The notes beneath the pieces are model-generated. The model did no database searches, was not told where the DNA came from, and saw only the letters and a list, made by a program, of their open reading frames with translations. Positions 44,736-57,022 of a DNA stretch of 64,000 bases are shown piece by piece. Where the stretch lies: the NCBI GenBank assembly GCA_018257865.1, contig JAEUBA010000046.1, forward strand, positions 124,001 through 188,000, read 5' to 3'. A program made the translations under genes and the position numbers. Origin of the DNA: Stereocaulon alpinum (Eukaryota; Ascomycota; Lecanoromycetes; Lecanorales; Stereocaulaceae). The first letter of the stretch is position 1; each line of letters starts with the position of its first letter.

Positions 44736-46485
44736 TCATGCAGGGACCACTTTCCCACTCTCAACAATAATCGTCTTGTCCAACTGCTTCTCCGTCTCCC
44801 CATACTCGATCCTCTTCCATGTAACAATCCTCGCCTCATTCATGTCGAATTCGAATACCCGCATCCGTCTATGATATCCGTTGTAGCCACCATAGCCCCC
44901 AAATCCACTACCGCCCGCATAGCACATCCACAGCTCGGGTTTGCCTTCTGTGGATTTGGATAGTGAGCAATAATCGTTTGCGTGATCGTGTCCGCAACTG
45001 ACGGCTAATACACCTTGTTCTACTAACGCGTCGCGGAATCCGCTATTGAAGCCTGGAGCTGTGGGGTTTTCGGGTTGCGAGCCGGTCGATGGCACGATGT
45101 CGTCTTGCAGTCTATATTCGGGGAGTGGGATGTGTATGAATGCCATGTCCATGTGATGGTGCGTGTAGCTCTTATGCGAGTAACTTTCCTTTAATTCTTT
45201 ACTTGTAGTCTTGAACCAGTCAATTTGATTCTTCTTCAACCAGTCGTAGCCGCGGAATTGGCGCTCATCGGGGGAGTAGCCGTGGGTATCTAGCAAGTAT
45301 AGTGTGAGTGCAGAATGGGAGGAGGTTCCACGTGCGAGGACTTCAACGTAGTAATTCCCTACGCCGTCGATATTCGTAGGACCCATTTCGGACATTGAGT
45401 AGGGCAATGAGTGTGTAAGCTGCATCAGCGCTTCGCGGGAGAGGGAGCCTTCGTCATCGTGGTTGCCGAAGATGGCGGCGTAGGGAACTTTCCGTTCGAT
45501 AAAGATGTGAGCGAATTTGAAGACTGCGGACTGGGCGTCTGGAGCTGTTTCGCCATTAATTTGGTCCCCAGATAGAATGACTAAGTCGGGATTCTCGCTG
45601 TCCAGGACTGATTTTACAAAGGCGAGCGTGCGAGGATCAGCGTCGCATTTACCACCGTTATGAAGAGGAGGTTCTGGGTCGCGGCAAATGCCCGGGCCGG
45701 TAGAGAGATGCAGGTCTGCGACTTGGAGGATCTTGAACTTGCCATCTTTGTTCACATGTAGTGTGGGTTTGTGGACTGCAGCTGGTGGGCCACGGCGGAC
45801 GCTTACGTAGGCTTCTTGGTTCTCAGGGCCGGAATTTGGGAGTATGAGTGGTTGTTGGGCAAGCTCCCATCCTGGACGAGCTTCCACTGCGTCTGAGCCA
45901 AACAATACGTCGACTGCCGTAATAGCGTTCACGTTGTCGGACTCACGTTTCTTCGAGGTCCGCTTTAACCAAATGCCTCCTGGACGAGATTCCCAACGCT
46001 CGGCGCCCTGGTTCTTTTCTGAAAGGACAGGGTCCAAGCTGCCTACGCGAACATCAAGAATGATCCGGTCCTTCTCTGTCAACTCTGCTTCTCTTTTCCT
46101 TTCTATGTGGATGAAGGCGTGAGTGAGCCAGCCCCGTGAGAGGTAAAGATCTTTCTCCACCCGATGCCACCTTGAGTCGAGCTTGCAACTGGATAATATA
46201 TTGAGTGTCGAGCATGTAGCAATCGTGATATCCACGGTCACAAATCCTGCGGTGTGTGTGGGAAGTGCATTATGCAGCACCTCCGGGAGAACTCCGAATC
46301 TGTTGTCGAGGAAAAAGACGAGGAGGAGAATTCTATAAAAGAGCTTCGGTGTTAGTATTGCTTGTGTGCAATGGAATGAAACCTCTCAAGATTCCCCGCA
46401 GCAGGGCAGCTTCGGACCCTATAAATACGTACATGAGCGTGAGGACTCCAAGCTGTATTGTTGTTCGTACAATCCTACGCGTCAT
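44736..46485 (-). CDS. Calcineurin-like metallophosphoesterase, Dcr2/Sia1 type
   Basis: Membrane-anchored phosphatase related to yeast Dcr2, which dephosphorylates Sic1 and Ire1. Two exons (46485-46433 and 46332-44736) give 549 residues. The start MTRRIVRTTIQLG plus the start of exon 2 (ILLLVFFLDNRFG) forms one N-terminal transmembrane segment generated across the intron. A long luminal or cytosolic N-terminal part (residues 60-190) precedes the metallophosphoesterase motifs in order: VADLHLS (DxH), LVILSGDQING (GDxx), IFGNHDDEGSL (GNHD/E), AFIHIPLPEY and VSCGHDHANDYC (GHxH). The Gly-rich block GGSGFGGYGGYNGYHRRMR near the end is typical of this family. The 3' end faces VPS5 with about 330 bases between stops. 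The substrate is not deducible. Confidence 0.88.
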
Positions 46486-47405
46486 CTTGGGGGACTACTT
46501 AACTTTGAGAGCGGAGAAAGCTCAACAGAGCGTCTCTGATTAGGCTGATGTTGGAGCTTCATAGACATGCTATCTGGGCGTGACATTGGGTAGCATGCTT
46601 CAATCGGGCATCTTGAAGCATGGTACATTTGGGGACTGTGAGAGGAGGTCTATCAGCCTATTCGTTAGAGGCGTTGACCGTCAACATGTCGCGGAGAACA
46701 GGCTTGACAAGGGTCCATTCATCTAGCGCCCTAATTAGTGCAAGGCTAGGCCATTTAGGGCCGAACAGCACAATGCCATCTCGCCGTTCTCCACGTATCT
46801 GGCAATACTATCTAAGGGGAAATCAATCCATGTATAACAAGATTAACCAGTGGCTTATTTATACGCTCCCCGATTCAGCCACTTCGAAGATGCAACTATC
46901 GTCGTTTCCAGCACTGTATCGGTCAGTTTCAAGGCAAATCAAGAGTTCCTCAATCTATAAACGTAATTGTATCGAAGTGCAAATCCGATACGAGGGCCTA
47001 TGACAGAAGAAGGGCTTAATTGTGGTAGAACACGAAGCATGTTGGCTAATCGAGCACCAGCTGTGTCACACATGCTCAGCCACAAAAGGAAAAGAGCTAC
47101 AGAGACAATCTGGCAGAAATCGTCAATTACTGAAGGCAGAAGTAGCCGTATATAAGGGGTATCAAAGCGAAGAGCTGTTCTCGAGCAAGCACACAGTAGA
47201 AATGCTCAACGAAATCTACACGAGCGCCAGAAAAGTTCAACAAAGCATCGCCTGCTAAGAGACCCGTAAAAGCTGGCGTGGTCCTGGGGGAGGATTGCAA
47301 AGTCACCACAGGAATTTACTTGCTAGTTCCCTTCATCCACTTCAACGTCGTGCTAATCACAGGCTGAGACACAGAATGCGGAACCTCCCATGGGCGTTTC
47401 CTTCA
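46486..47405. other. Spacer, no gene recognised
   Basis: About 900 bases between the start of the phosphatase gene and the stop of GPC1. Two adjoining plus-strand frames (46620-47003 and 47022-47258) are weakly protein-like, but no motif supports a call; possibly old mobile-element debris. Confidence 0.4.
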
Positions 47406-49114
47406 TCACTTCCGCTCTCTGGCGCCCGCGCTAATAACGTTCTCCGTTCCCGTGGACCCTTCATGCTGTGTATCAAGTAACGGTATCTGATCGATGCTGC
47501 CCTCGCTTCTCTTATGTCCATTCTTGCTGTTTGCATCGTTCAGGCCTATTGGCTGCGGTGTTGCAGCGCCATCTTGGGGCTTTGGTGTCATTAAGGGGCT
47601 ACTGAAAACTTCTGGGCTGGCTTGCCATTTCGCGACATCCTTCTTCATCTGCTCTAATTCTTTCTGGAATCTTGTTCCAAAGACATCGATGTAGTAAGTA
47701 GCACCGTTGTAGATGCTCCATGAGAAAAGCGCCAGTAGAAATAGCGCGCTGGGCCACCGGTACCAGAACCATATCGGACAGGGTAGCATGCTTCCCAGAG
47801 CATACAGATATTGTGTAAGCATGAAACCTGGCTCCTGCAATGGCTGAGGGAGCCCGAGGATCAGCCGACCAATCCAGCTATGGGCATAAGATCTGCGTAA
47901 CCAGGTAAAGCTCGTGGGCCGCCCAGCAGCAATCTTCTCTCGACGCCGAACGGTAATAAAGAAGTGGTACGATAACTGCCAAAAGGCATAAGGAACTGAC
48001 GACCACGTGACCATGCCAATTAGGGAGTAACGCATATCGCTCTCAGGACTGCTATACTTGATGGCATATAGGCCGGGAAATCGTGCGAGCTGTGTCTCTG
48101 GAGAAGTCAGGTGAACAAGGCAGTGTAAGGTCACTGGAGGCATAATATGTATGAACAGACTGTACGCTCCTGTCAGCAACGTTACTAAGAGGAAGCGACG
48201 CCTTACCTAGTGACCTTGTCCAAAGAATGGAACACCATTGAGTTTCTCCACATTGCTATTGCGACGGCATTGTTTCCGTATGCCAGGCAGTAAGTACTTA
48301 TGAAAAGTCGCTTAGACGAAGGTGCAACCCATATCGACAAGAGCAAGAGGAGGTTGACGAAATAGCACATATCTGCTAAGAAGTAGTGATAGCCTCTTTT
48401 GTGGTAGGTGTAATATCGTATTGGCATGAAGTAGCAGAGCTGTGCAGTGAACCAGTAGTAGAAGTACTCCGGATAGCCACCTACCAGGTATCCACTAATG
48501 AAAATGTTCAGAACTCCTGCGATGAATGAGAGCTTCTCCCGTGCAGTCACATTCTTGGCGTCATTCCACTTAGACCCAAGGCGATCCACAGATTGTCTCA
48601 TTCGTTTCCTGTACTTTTCGAGCTGCTCATCGGGCGGCGGTAAGCGTCTTCGCCACTCTTCGACCACCTTTTCGCGTTGCCTTCGTACTTTGTCGGTTTG
48701 CGCAGAAAGTTTTAATTGCCATTTCTCAAGTCGCGTCGGAAGCGCGAGGTTGTCTAGGAGGTCGAAGAGTGTAAGGGTTTCTGGAGGAGTTTCCCATTCT
48801 TCTTGGTAACCACTGAAGTCTGACATTGACCCATTTCGTGACAGTAAACTTGGACTGGGCATAGGTGAGGAGCCTTCAGGCGTTTTGGCATACATCGACG
48901 GCGAGCCCCCATTTGCTGACGATACTGACGAAGCATGAGCTGAGGATCTGGTTGCTTCGCGGGAGAGAGTGTTATGGGACAGAAGATGGTCCGAGGTGGA
49001 CTTGGCCGCTTCAGACATGGCGCGAACTGGTTCGCGAAAGGAGGCAAGAGCTCCCGTGAGGGAGGTAGGTTGAGTCCCGAACCTGCGGGTGCCACTGTGA
49101 CGTGAGGTTATCAT
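47406..49114 (-). CDS. GPC1: Glycerophosphocholine acyltransferase Gpc1
   Basis: Acyl-CoA-dependent acylation of glycerophosphocholine to lysophosphatidylcholine, part of phosphatidylcholine remodelling; integral ER membrane protein. Exons 49114-48207 and 48159-47406 join in frame (KVTS spliced to LFIHIMPP) to 553 residues. A disordered Ser-rich N-terminus (about 120 residues) is followed by a coiled-coil helix (WQLKLSAQTDKVRRQREKVV). The conserved membrane domain then reads ISGYLVGGYPEYFYYWFTAQ, FMPIRYYTYHKRGYHYFLAD, STYCLAYGNNAVAIAMWRNS and FHSLDKVTS. The second exon has YAFWQLSYHF, RRREKIAAGRPTSFTWLRRS, LPCPIWFWYRWPSALFLLAL and SIYNGATYYIDVFG. The C-terminal tail is hydrophilic. About eight membrane segments are visible. 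The match to DUF2838/Gpc1 is strong. Confidence 0.94.
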
Positions 49115-49761
49115 GTCAGCGCATGTATGTGGAGGGTAGCGACTGGTTCTCTAGGAGAACAAAGGAATGTGACTGTTGCACAAGCATAGGTATAGCAGAG
49201 GAAGGGAAGATATACTCACAGGCAGACGGGCTTGTTGATTTGATTATATCAGATGAGGGGTCACAAAGGCTTCTTTGAGGCGCACCTGCACCCCACATTC
49301 AACATGTCGTTGCGGTAGGCGATCGCAGGAATGAGGGAATGAGCAGTGGTGTCTATGAGGCTTCCTCGCAAGCACACCCTTCAAGGAAGGCTTATGATAG
49401 GTTCGAGCTTCCAGGCCACGAGATCCGATATTAACCGGGATTCTGCCGACCCTTCTGATGGGTTCGCCCCCTGACTGTCATTCCAGCCCTAAAGCCGCTG
49501 TTACGCGGAGGTCCAGGTGCCCCCCAGACAACGCTCGAGCCGCAATCTCCGGGTACGCTTCCAGCAGCCCAGAAGCCCAGCTCTAGGCAACGTTTCAGGC
49601 CATCCCGGGCGTGTGACATCTCAGGTAGGGTGGCCGAGAGAATTTATTCAGCTTTATCGCCAGCGAAGTGAGCCTCAATCTATCCCGACTCCACAACTTT
49701 TGTGACCAGTTAAAGGATTTCCCGTCCACGTTGTCTGAATGCCCTCGTTGAGTATAGGGAA
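49115..49761. other. GPC1 promoter side
   Basis: No gene supported. Borders the kinase pseudogene. Confidence 0.45.
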
Positions 49762-51134
49762 TGCGCCGATTTGAGAGAGAGTTCATGATGTTGTAGAATC
49801 TGTCGAAGAATATCGTGCGGAAGGCTACCATCCAGTGCATCTGCATGATGTTTTCGATCAGAGATTTGAGGTTATTGGAAACTTAGCATATGGCCGATCT
49901 TCCACCGTCTGGCTCGCAAGTGACCACCGGTATGAAGCATGCTCCAACTAATTCCTAGGCCGGACCGGTGCACGGAGACACTGATTTTTTGATTCTTCAC
50001 CTTTCCCAGGCTTCAAAGACACGTTGCATTGAAAATCCTCAGGGCAGCTTCTTCAAGAGACAGCAAAGAGCCTGATATTCTTCTCCACTTATCGAATGCA
50101 GCTCTTGAATACCCGGGCAAGGGGCATGTATTAGAATTTTTGGATCAATTCGAGCACGATGGCAAACGGCACCCGTCTTTGTCTTGTTTTGGCGGCATTG
50201 ATGTCTGATGGCGAAGCAGTAACTGTTAAAGAGAAAGCACGCCAAGCGACTGACGTTCGAGCTGTCTCGAAACAAATACTGCTGGGCTTGGATTTCATTC
50301 ATGGACTGGGCATTATCCACGGGGGTGAGTAGGCCATGGCAACATGACACATGGTGACATGCTAAAGTGTTATAGATTTACAGCCAGCGAATGCCATGTT
50401 CACCGTTGTCGGGGATATGTACTATGATGTTTCATTAAAACCACCCGAATACAGTCCTGGAGAGTGGCTTGAAGGAGTAGAAGTCGATGATACTGCCCCA
50501 CGGTATTTGCTGATTTCACAAAGATTGCGCGGGGCGCTAGGTGATGTAGACTTTTCCATCCTCCGGGTCAAGATAGGTGACATGGGTAGAGGTAATGTAG
50601 CATTTCGTTTATACCACCATTCAAGGCTTTATTGCCGCCAAGTACTGACTCTTTACAAAGCTATATGGAATGTAAAATGCGACAAGTGGCCGGTGACTCT
50701 GACAGCCCTTCGTGTACCTGAGCTTATCCACCGAGATCTCTGGGATTCTAGTATCGACGTATGGGCTTTGGGCTGCTTGGTGACTTCTCCCTGGTGCCTC
50801 AAACTTTGGCTCTCCCACCTTCTAATTATTTCTGATAGATTTTCCAATTAGCAACGAACGAGTCTCTCTTCCCCGTGGGCTCTTTCGCTTCCACAGCTTA
50901 ACAGATCGATGACGAGCGTGAGTTTCTGATACGTCAGACTCTCGAGGATGAAGACCCAATGCAGAGCGATGTTAGGGCCTATCTGAGTGAGAGGCTGCCA
51001 TCTGACTACGACAACAAGGTCTTGAGCTTCTCACGTTATTTCTCCGCTCGATGCTACAACGAGACCCAAAAGCGCGAAAGTCAACAACACAACTGCTGAA
51101 CCACCCCTCCATATTCGGCGAGGTGAGATCATAA
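49762..51134 (+). pseudogene. Degraded SRPK-like protein kinase gene
   Basis: A full kinase outline of the fungal-expanded SRPK-like class can be read, but only across breaks. Reading order: EGYHPVHLHDVFDQRFEVI, an altered glycine loop (GNLAYGRSSTVWLA, with Ala in place of the usual second Gly), intron 49930-50009, VALKILR with the ATP-site Lys, FLDQFEH, then a frameshift near 50160 into NGTRLCLVLAAL and LGLDFIHGLGIIHG. Intron 50325-50375 joins to DLQPANAMF (catalytic loop HGDLQPAN) and KIGDMG (in place of DFG). A third intron from 50592 leads to ALRVPELIHRDLWDS and IDVWALGCL, then IFQLATNESLFPVGSF. TAA at 50899-50901 interrupts it; EFLIRQTLEDEDPM follows, another shift lies near 51020, and SMLQRDPKARKSTTQLLNHP ends at TAA 51132-51134. 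An upstream in-frame TGA lies at 49772. At least two frameshifts and one nonsense codon mean it cannot encode the full kinase. Confidence 0.8.
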
Positions 51135-51555
51135 CGACAATGAGAGTGCAAACAGAAAGAGGTAGAAAGTGCCGCACGCTGTTGGCAATTACCACTAAAG
51201 TCAGGTATGAGGAAGGCTATCAATGCTCTATCAATAACAAGGCAGTTGATGAGCAGCGCAGAATGTATACATAAAACGCTGCAAAGAAGAGAATTGTATG
51301 CAATGGGCTATGGGCTAGCAATGGTAACCGCTATTTCTTATGTTGCTTTAGGCAGCCCCATTCCGCTTGGTTAAGTGGGTTTAATGTGAGCAGTAAAACT
51401 TCCTCAACTCCTCATTTCCTTACCATCGATTCTGTCGTGGCCGCCTGTATGAGCTTCTCCCCTTTCCTCACCAAGGTGTTGATGCTCTTTATCTTTGAAA
51501 GCGGCGTCGCTTGATTTGACCGTCTTATTTTCTAGACTTAGACAAGAGGAGGGTA
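51135..51555. other. Spacer, nothing recognised
   Basis: Between two decayed loci. No motif-bearing frame. Confidence 0.4.
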
Positions 51556-52096
51556 TCATGATAAGGGAGCGGCGACGGCGGGGAGGTGGTCGATAAAGAG
51601 CGTCGGATATAAGATTTGGCGTATTCTCTTGGAGGGCGAGACATCCAGATGGGCACCATCTATCAGTCTAGGCCTGAATGCGAGGAGTCTAGATGAATAT
51701 GAATACTTACAGGAGGTGATGCTCTCGAGATGTTCCAGCTTCCGCCATGGCAACAGCAGCCGAATCTCAACATTTTCAGTGCCATTTCCGAAATGGGACT
51801 TACTCCACTCCTCGTATGCTTTGAGCTCTTCTCTCTTCCCCTCTCAATGCTTCCGGATCACTGAAAGTCCTGACCAGAAATCAATCGTCGGCGAGCGCCC
51901 TATAATTTATGTTTCCTTCCTCCCAGAAGACGAGCTCCTTGATTACTAGGTTTGAGAGCTCCTTAACAGCTCCTAGCCATATTACAAAGACTGCCCTCGC
52001 CAAAGTCACCAGAGCTCTGATCTTCTTCACCTCTGCATCGGAACGATCCTGCACGGGAATTTCCAGCAAAGTTACAAGTTTAGAGCGCTGACTCAA
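51556..52096 (-). pseudogene. Possible decayed helical gene, family not recognised
   Basis: The minus strand from 52096 reads 71 protein-like codons (MSQRSKLVTLLEIPVQDRSD, LVIKELVFWEEGNINYRAL) to TGA at 51881-51883. The same frame past the stop goes on with FLVRTFSDPEAL. A shifted frame then reads EELKAYEEWSKSHFGNGTEN and LLLPWRKLEHLESITS before a good donor (GTAAGT at 51710). No donor lies before the TGA that would rescue it, so a CGA-to-TGA change plus a frameshift is the simplest reading. I do not recognise the family. Confidence 0.3.
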
Positions 52097-52957
52097 TCGA
52101 AGATCTCTCTCATCTCAGGTTTGGGCTTGTCGTTCCGTGTTGAAGGCCAATTAGATTGTAAGTCGATATTTTTGCTACACAAATCATGACTATAACTGCT
52201 GGTGCAACCAACATAAAGATAGCATTTGGAGATTGTTCATGCCTAGATTTGAGTGTTTTCAGAGAAACTGTGCTGACAAGGTTAAGGTGGCCATTGCTTG
52301 GGTATTATATATTTGCAGAGTAGAGGTCATAGGCACCTTCGAATTCACATCTCCCAAATCAACTGCTTGCAAGGACATTGATACAATGAATGAGAGATGT
52401 CGTACTTGGTAGAGTCTGTGTAACTGGGGCCGAATTCGCCTCAGGACTTACTCGCTTGCTAGTGCTTGCTGCAAGGACAAAATACCTACACACGTCAAGA
52501 ACACAGGATGTTCCACATCAACCCACAAAGGTTCCGGAACGAAGGCGCTAGAGCTGCCCCAGAAGTACCCAGATTCGGTAATAACCACGCTTTAGGGACA
52601 CGCCTGGAGGTTTTGCGAACGGTAGCCGTGACACCACTAGACATAGAAATCTTTGCTTGTCCGGTACATACTAAGGTATGTTGTACTCTCGGCAATTATT
52701 CGGCCGCTCTGAACATTACCGATGAGCCCCGCTAGCCCCGTTAGATCGAATCTCAAAAATACAGCTAGCAAGTCGCGTCTCTATCGCGTTGAGAGTGCGG
52801 AACAGCCATAATGATCCCCACCGTCAATCATAGATTCGTGCGCTACCAGCCATGCATCGCACCTAATTCACCAAGGGCTTTCAACAGCCTTTGAATTCCA
52901 TTTCAATCCGATTCGCAGCCTGCAAGCCTCTACTTTCCCAGTTGGGGCACCAACAAA
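52097..52957. other. SMC1 upstream region
   Basis: Intergenic, about 860 bases. Frames at 52466-52735 show no motif. Confidence 0.45.
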
Positions 52958-55900
52958 ATGGGCAAACTCATTCGTCTTGAGCTGTTCAGTATGTGTTGAT
53001 GGGCGCATTGGCAGTGAGCAGTGGACGAGGCTAATGCCCAGACAGATTTCAAATCCTATAAAGGACATCACACTCTATTGCTTGGAGACTCCTACTTCAC
53101 CTCCATCATAGGCCCCAATGGCTCCGGCAAATCTAACTCGTGAGATGGACCTTATGATCACAAGAAGCTTGCGTATTGACTGTGTATTAGTATGGATGCG
53201 ATCTCCTTCGTCCTTGGTATCAAATCCTCGCACCTACGCTCAGCTCACCTCCGAGACCTCGTGTTCCGCGGCCGTGTACTGCGAACCTCGAAGATCAACG
53301 GGGACGGTTCAGCGACTACGAATGGTGTCAACGGTCACATGAACGGCGACGCGGGCTCGGACGGCGAAGATGGTCGAAACGGTGCGCAGGAACGGAGCGA
53401 CCCAAAAAGCGCCTGGGTCATGGCTGTCTACGAAGACGATGCGGGGGATGAACAGCACTGGAAGCGAACAATCACCAACCAGGGTGTAAGCGAATACCGC
53501 ATCAACGATCGCGCGGTGACAGCACAGCAATACAATGAAGCCTTGGAGTCCGAAAACATCTTGATCAAGGCGCGCAATTTCCTTGTATTCCAAGGCGACG
53601 TGGAAGCCATCGCGTCTCAATCACCACGAGATCTCACCCGTCTGATCGAACAGATCTCTGGAAGTCTCGAACACAAGTCAGAATATGAGAGATTGAGAGC
53701 GGCGCAAGAAGAGGCTTTGGAGAATCAGAATTTCACACTCCATCGGCGAAGAGGCATCAATTCAGAGATCAAGCAATACACAGACCAGAAGAACGAGGCT
53801 GACAATTACGCTAAAAAGGCTGATGAGCGTGATCAGGCTATCGTCACCCATATTCTCTGGAAATTGTACCACTTTCAACAAATAATTGAACAATCTGGGG
53901 CGGAAATTCAAAAATATCAGGAAGAGCTTAAAGAGCAACGACGTGGAATCGAGAAATATGACAAGGCTTTCGAGGAGGCTAAGAAAGATCAGACAAAAGT
54001 AGGTCGAGATGTTTCCAAACTTGAAAAGAGCATCAAGCAAAAGGAGAAAGACATCGAGGCAAAGGAGAATGGACTCGTGCCTATTGCGGAGAAGATTGAC
54101 ATCACGAACAAAAACCTTAACAAATGCAAGTCTCGCATTGCAGAGATAATCAAAGAACGCGACACTCATACGAACAACCTGAAACAATTCAATAAAGATC
54201 TAAAGATTGTTGAGAAAGCACAAGCCCAGTGGGAAAGCGACTTCAGGAAGTTGGCCGAGCAAGAAGGTCGCGAGCTGAGTGAAGCCGACTTGCAACGATA
54301 CAGGAAATTGAAAGACGATGTCAACAAGCGGACCTCCACGGAGCAGATCAAAGTTGACAACCTTTCACGTCAGCAGAAAGCCGATGAGGAAACCGTTAAA
54401 AGCTTGAAAAGCAATGTCGATACTGCTGAGTGGCAGATCCAGAAGCTCAGCGACGAGCTCAAAGAAATCGGTGAGCGGAAAGACGCCGTGAACAGTCATA
54501 TCAAAGAGACCACAAAGGAAATCAACGGCAAGAAGAAAGCCTTCAACGAGCACACTTCGGAACGACTTCGTGTTGCACAATTGAGGACCGAAAAAGACGA
54601 GAAGCTTCAGGAGGTACTTAACAAGTTATTGGAGGCCGAGGATGGCAAGAAACAAAATGAGAAGGACCTCCGCCTAAAAGCTACTGTCGCTGATATGAGG
54701 CGTATATTCCCAGGTGTGAAAGGTAGAGTCAGCGAGCTGTGTAAGCCTGTCGAGAAGAGGTTCCAGACAGCTGTCAGCACTGTTCTTGGACGTAATTTCG
54801 ACGCCGTGATTGTGGAGAATGAGAAGACCGCAATAGAATGCATTCAGTATCTGCGAGAACAACGGCGCGGCCAGGCAACCTTCATTCCCTTGGACACAAT
54901 ACAATTCACTACTTTGAATTCCAACATTAAAGGTCAACACCGCGGATGCCGAATGGCTCTTGACACGATCAACTACGAGAGATCTTTGGAACGCGCCTTC
55001 TCCTATGTATGCAGCAACGCTGTAATCTGTGACGATCTTGCCGTGGCTAAAACTATCTGCTGGGAGAAGCGCAATGACGTAAAAGCAGTAACACTCGATG
55101 GTTCGATCATTCACAAAGGCGGCAATATGACTGGTGGTCAAGGAGGCAAGTCAGAATCGCGCCGGTGGGAGGACAGCGAGGTTGAGAATCTACGGAAGCT
55201 TTCCGAGAAGTTGATCGCTGAGTTGGCTTCGTTGCCGGAAACTCGACGTGGTGCAATTGAAGAGGAAGTTCTGCAAGGGGAGTTGGCCGGCCTCGAACAA
55301 AAACTAACGTACGTCAAAGATGAGGCAAAAGCACTGGAACGTAATCAAACCAGCAAGCAAAAAGAGTTGTCTCATGCGCGCAAAGATTTGGCGACTGCTA
55401 AGCCCAGATACGAGGAAAAGCTACGTGAGCTGCAAGACCTCGAGAGCACTCTGAAAGAGCATCAAGATGCAGTCAGCGAGATCCAGGATGAAGTTTTCGC
55501 GGACTTCTGCCGGCGGGTTGGGTACAACAACATTCGAACCTATGAAGCCCAACAGGGTTCACTGCAACAGGAAGGAGCGCAGAAGAAGCTAGAGTACAAC
55601 ACGCAGAAGAGCCGTCTGGAAAGTCGGATCAGCTACGAGCAACAGCAATTGCAGGAGACCAAGAGCCGCATTAAGGTCTTAGAAGATCGTGGGCGACAAG
55701 ATGAGGCTCTTATCAAAGAGCTTCAGGCCGAGCAAGAGTCCTCGCAGAACGAAATAGATACTCTGATGGTAGAGCTAGATCAATTGACGGAGCAGTTGGA
55801 GCAGCAGAAAATCAGGCACAACCAAAAGGCAGAGAGGGTGGCAGAACAGCGCCGAGAAGTGCAGAAGAGGAGTAAGAACGTTGAAGCAACACTAAAGATT

Positions 55901-57022
55901 ATGTCTGGTCTAGAGGCCGACCGACAGCTTAATGCTTCGAGTAGATACACGCTGCTGAGACGTTGTAAGCTTGAAGACATCAACGTACCTCTGGAGGAAG
56001 AATCAAGAAGCCTTGATCAGCTGCCTCTGGATGATATTATACAGACTGATCCTGATGCAATGGACGTCGACGACGACCAGGAAGCAAGCACTCTGCGGCC
56101 ATCAGAGGTCCAGGATTACGGTATCGAAGTTGACTTTGACGGCCTGGATGAGGACCTTAGAGAGGCAAGCAGTTGAATAATTCACGATCTGAACGATGTG
56201 CATGTTGCTAATTTGCCTCTACAGAGTAACGACGATAAACTAGATGCTGAGCTGCAAGACCGCATCAAAACACTGACCAGCGAGCTAGAGAGTATGGCGC
56301 CGAATATGCGCGCAGTCGAACGCTTGGGAGTCGTGCAAGACCGGCTTAAGACCACTGATAGAGATTTCGAAGATGCACGAAAGCGTGCTAAGAGAGCAAA
56401 GGATGACTTTCAAGAAATCAAAGAGAAGCGTTTCGAGCTCTTCAGCAAGGCCTTCTCCCACATTTCGGAGCAAATTGGACCCATCTATAAAGATTTAACT
56501 AGGGATGCGTCGTTGCCGATGGGAGGACAAGCGTACACACCTTGCAAGAGATCCCCAAGATTGGCTGGCTAACAACGAATAGGTATCTCGATATGGAAGA
56601 CGGCGACGAGCCCTATCTCGATGGTATCAAATACCATGCTATGCCCCCACTCAAGCGTTTCCGCGACATGGAGCATCTTTCTGGGGGCGAGAAGACCATG
56701 GCTGCACTCGCCCTCCTCTTTGCAGTCCACAGCTACCAGCCATCTCCCTTTTTTGTGCTTGATGAAGTCGATGCGGCCCTCGATAACGCCAACGTGGCGA
56801 AGATTGCAAATTATATTAGAGATCATGCGGGTCCGGGCATGCAATTCATTGTCATCAGTTTGAAGACCGGTCTGTTTCAGGGAAGCGAGGCGCTAGTGGG
56901 GATCTATAGGGACCAGGGTGCTAATTCAAGTAAAGCGTTGACGTTGGATGTAAGTGTCGTCGTTCTATGCTTGTGATTAACACAGCTAACTGCTTTCTTT
57001 ACAGTTGCGTAAGTATCAGTAG
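52958..57022 (+). CDS. SMC1: Cohesin ATPase Smc1
   Basis: Structural maintenance of chromosomes protein 1, which pairs with Smc3 to form the cohesin ring. Six exons (52958-52988, 53046-53139, 53191-56164, 56225-56532, 56583-56949, 57005-57022) join to 1263 residues, the usual length. Landmarks: MGKLIRLELFNFKSYKGHH, Walker A IIGPNGSGKSNSMDAISFVLG (split by introns), a fungal-type Gly/Asn-rich insert after RVLRTSKIN, coiled coil 1, the hinge (RIFPGVKGRVSELCKP through AVTLDGSIIHKGGNMTGG), coiled coil 2, EVDFDGLDEDLRE, ABC signature HLSGGEKTMAALALL, Walker B PFFVLDEVDAALDNAN and the final LTLDLRKYQ. The intron 56165-56224 must start with GC (GCAAGC). The last exon carries only five codons and the stop, a feature worth checking in gene models. 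Confidence 0.97.

Noticed and set aside
46620..47258. Two adjoining frames considered as transposase debris
   Set aside because: No DDE, helix-turn-helix or terminal inverted repeat could be seen.
4230..49114. Idea that Ppo, the surface protein and the metallophosphatase form a metabolite or virulence cluster
   Set aside because: They are tens of kilobases apart and separated by housekeeping genes; no backbone synthase or cluster regulator is present.
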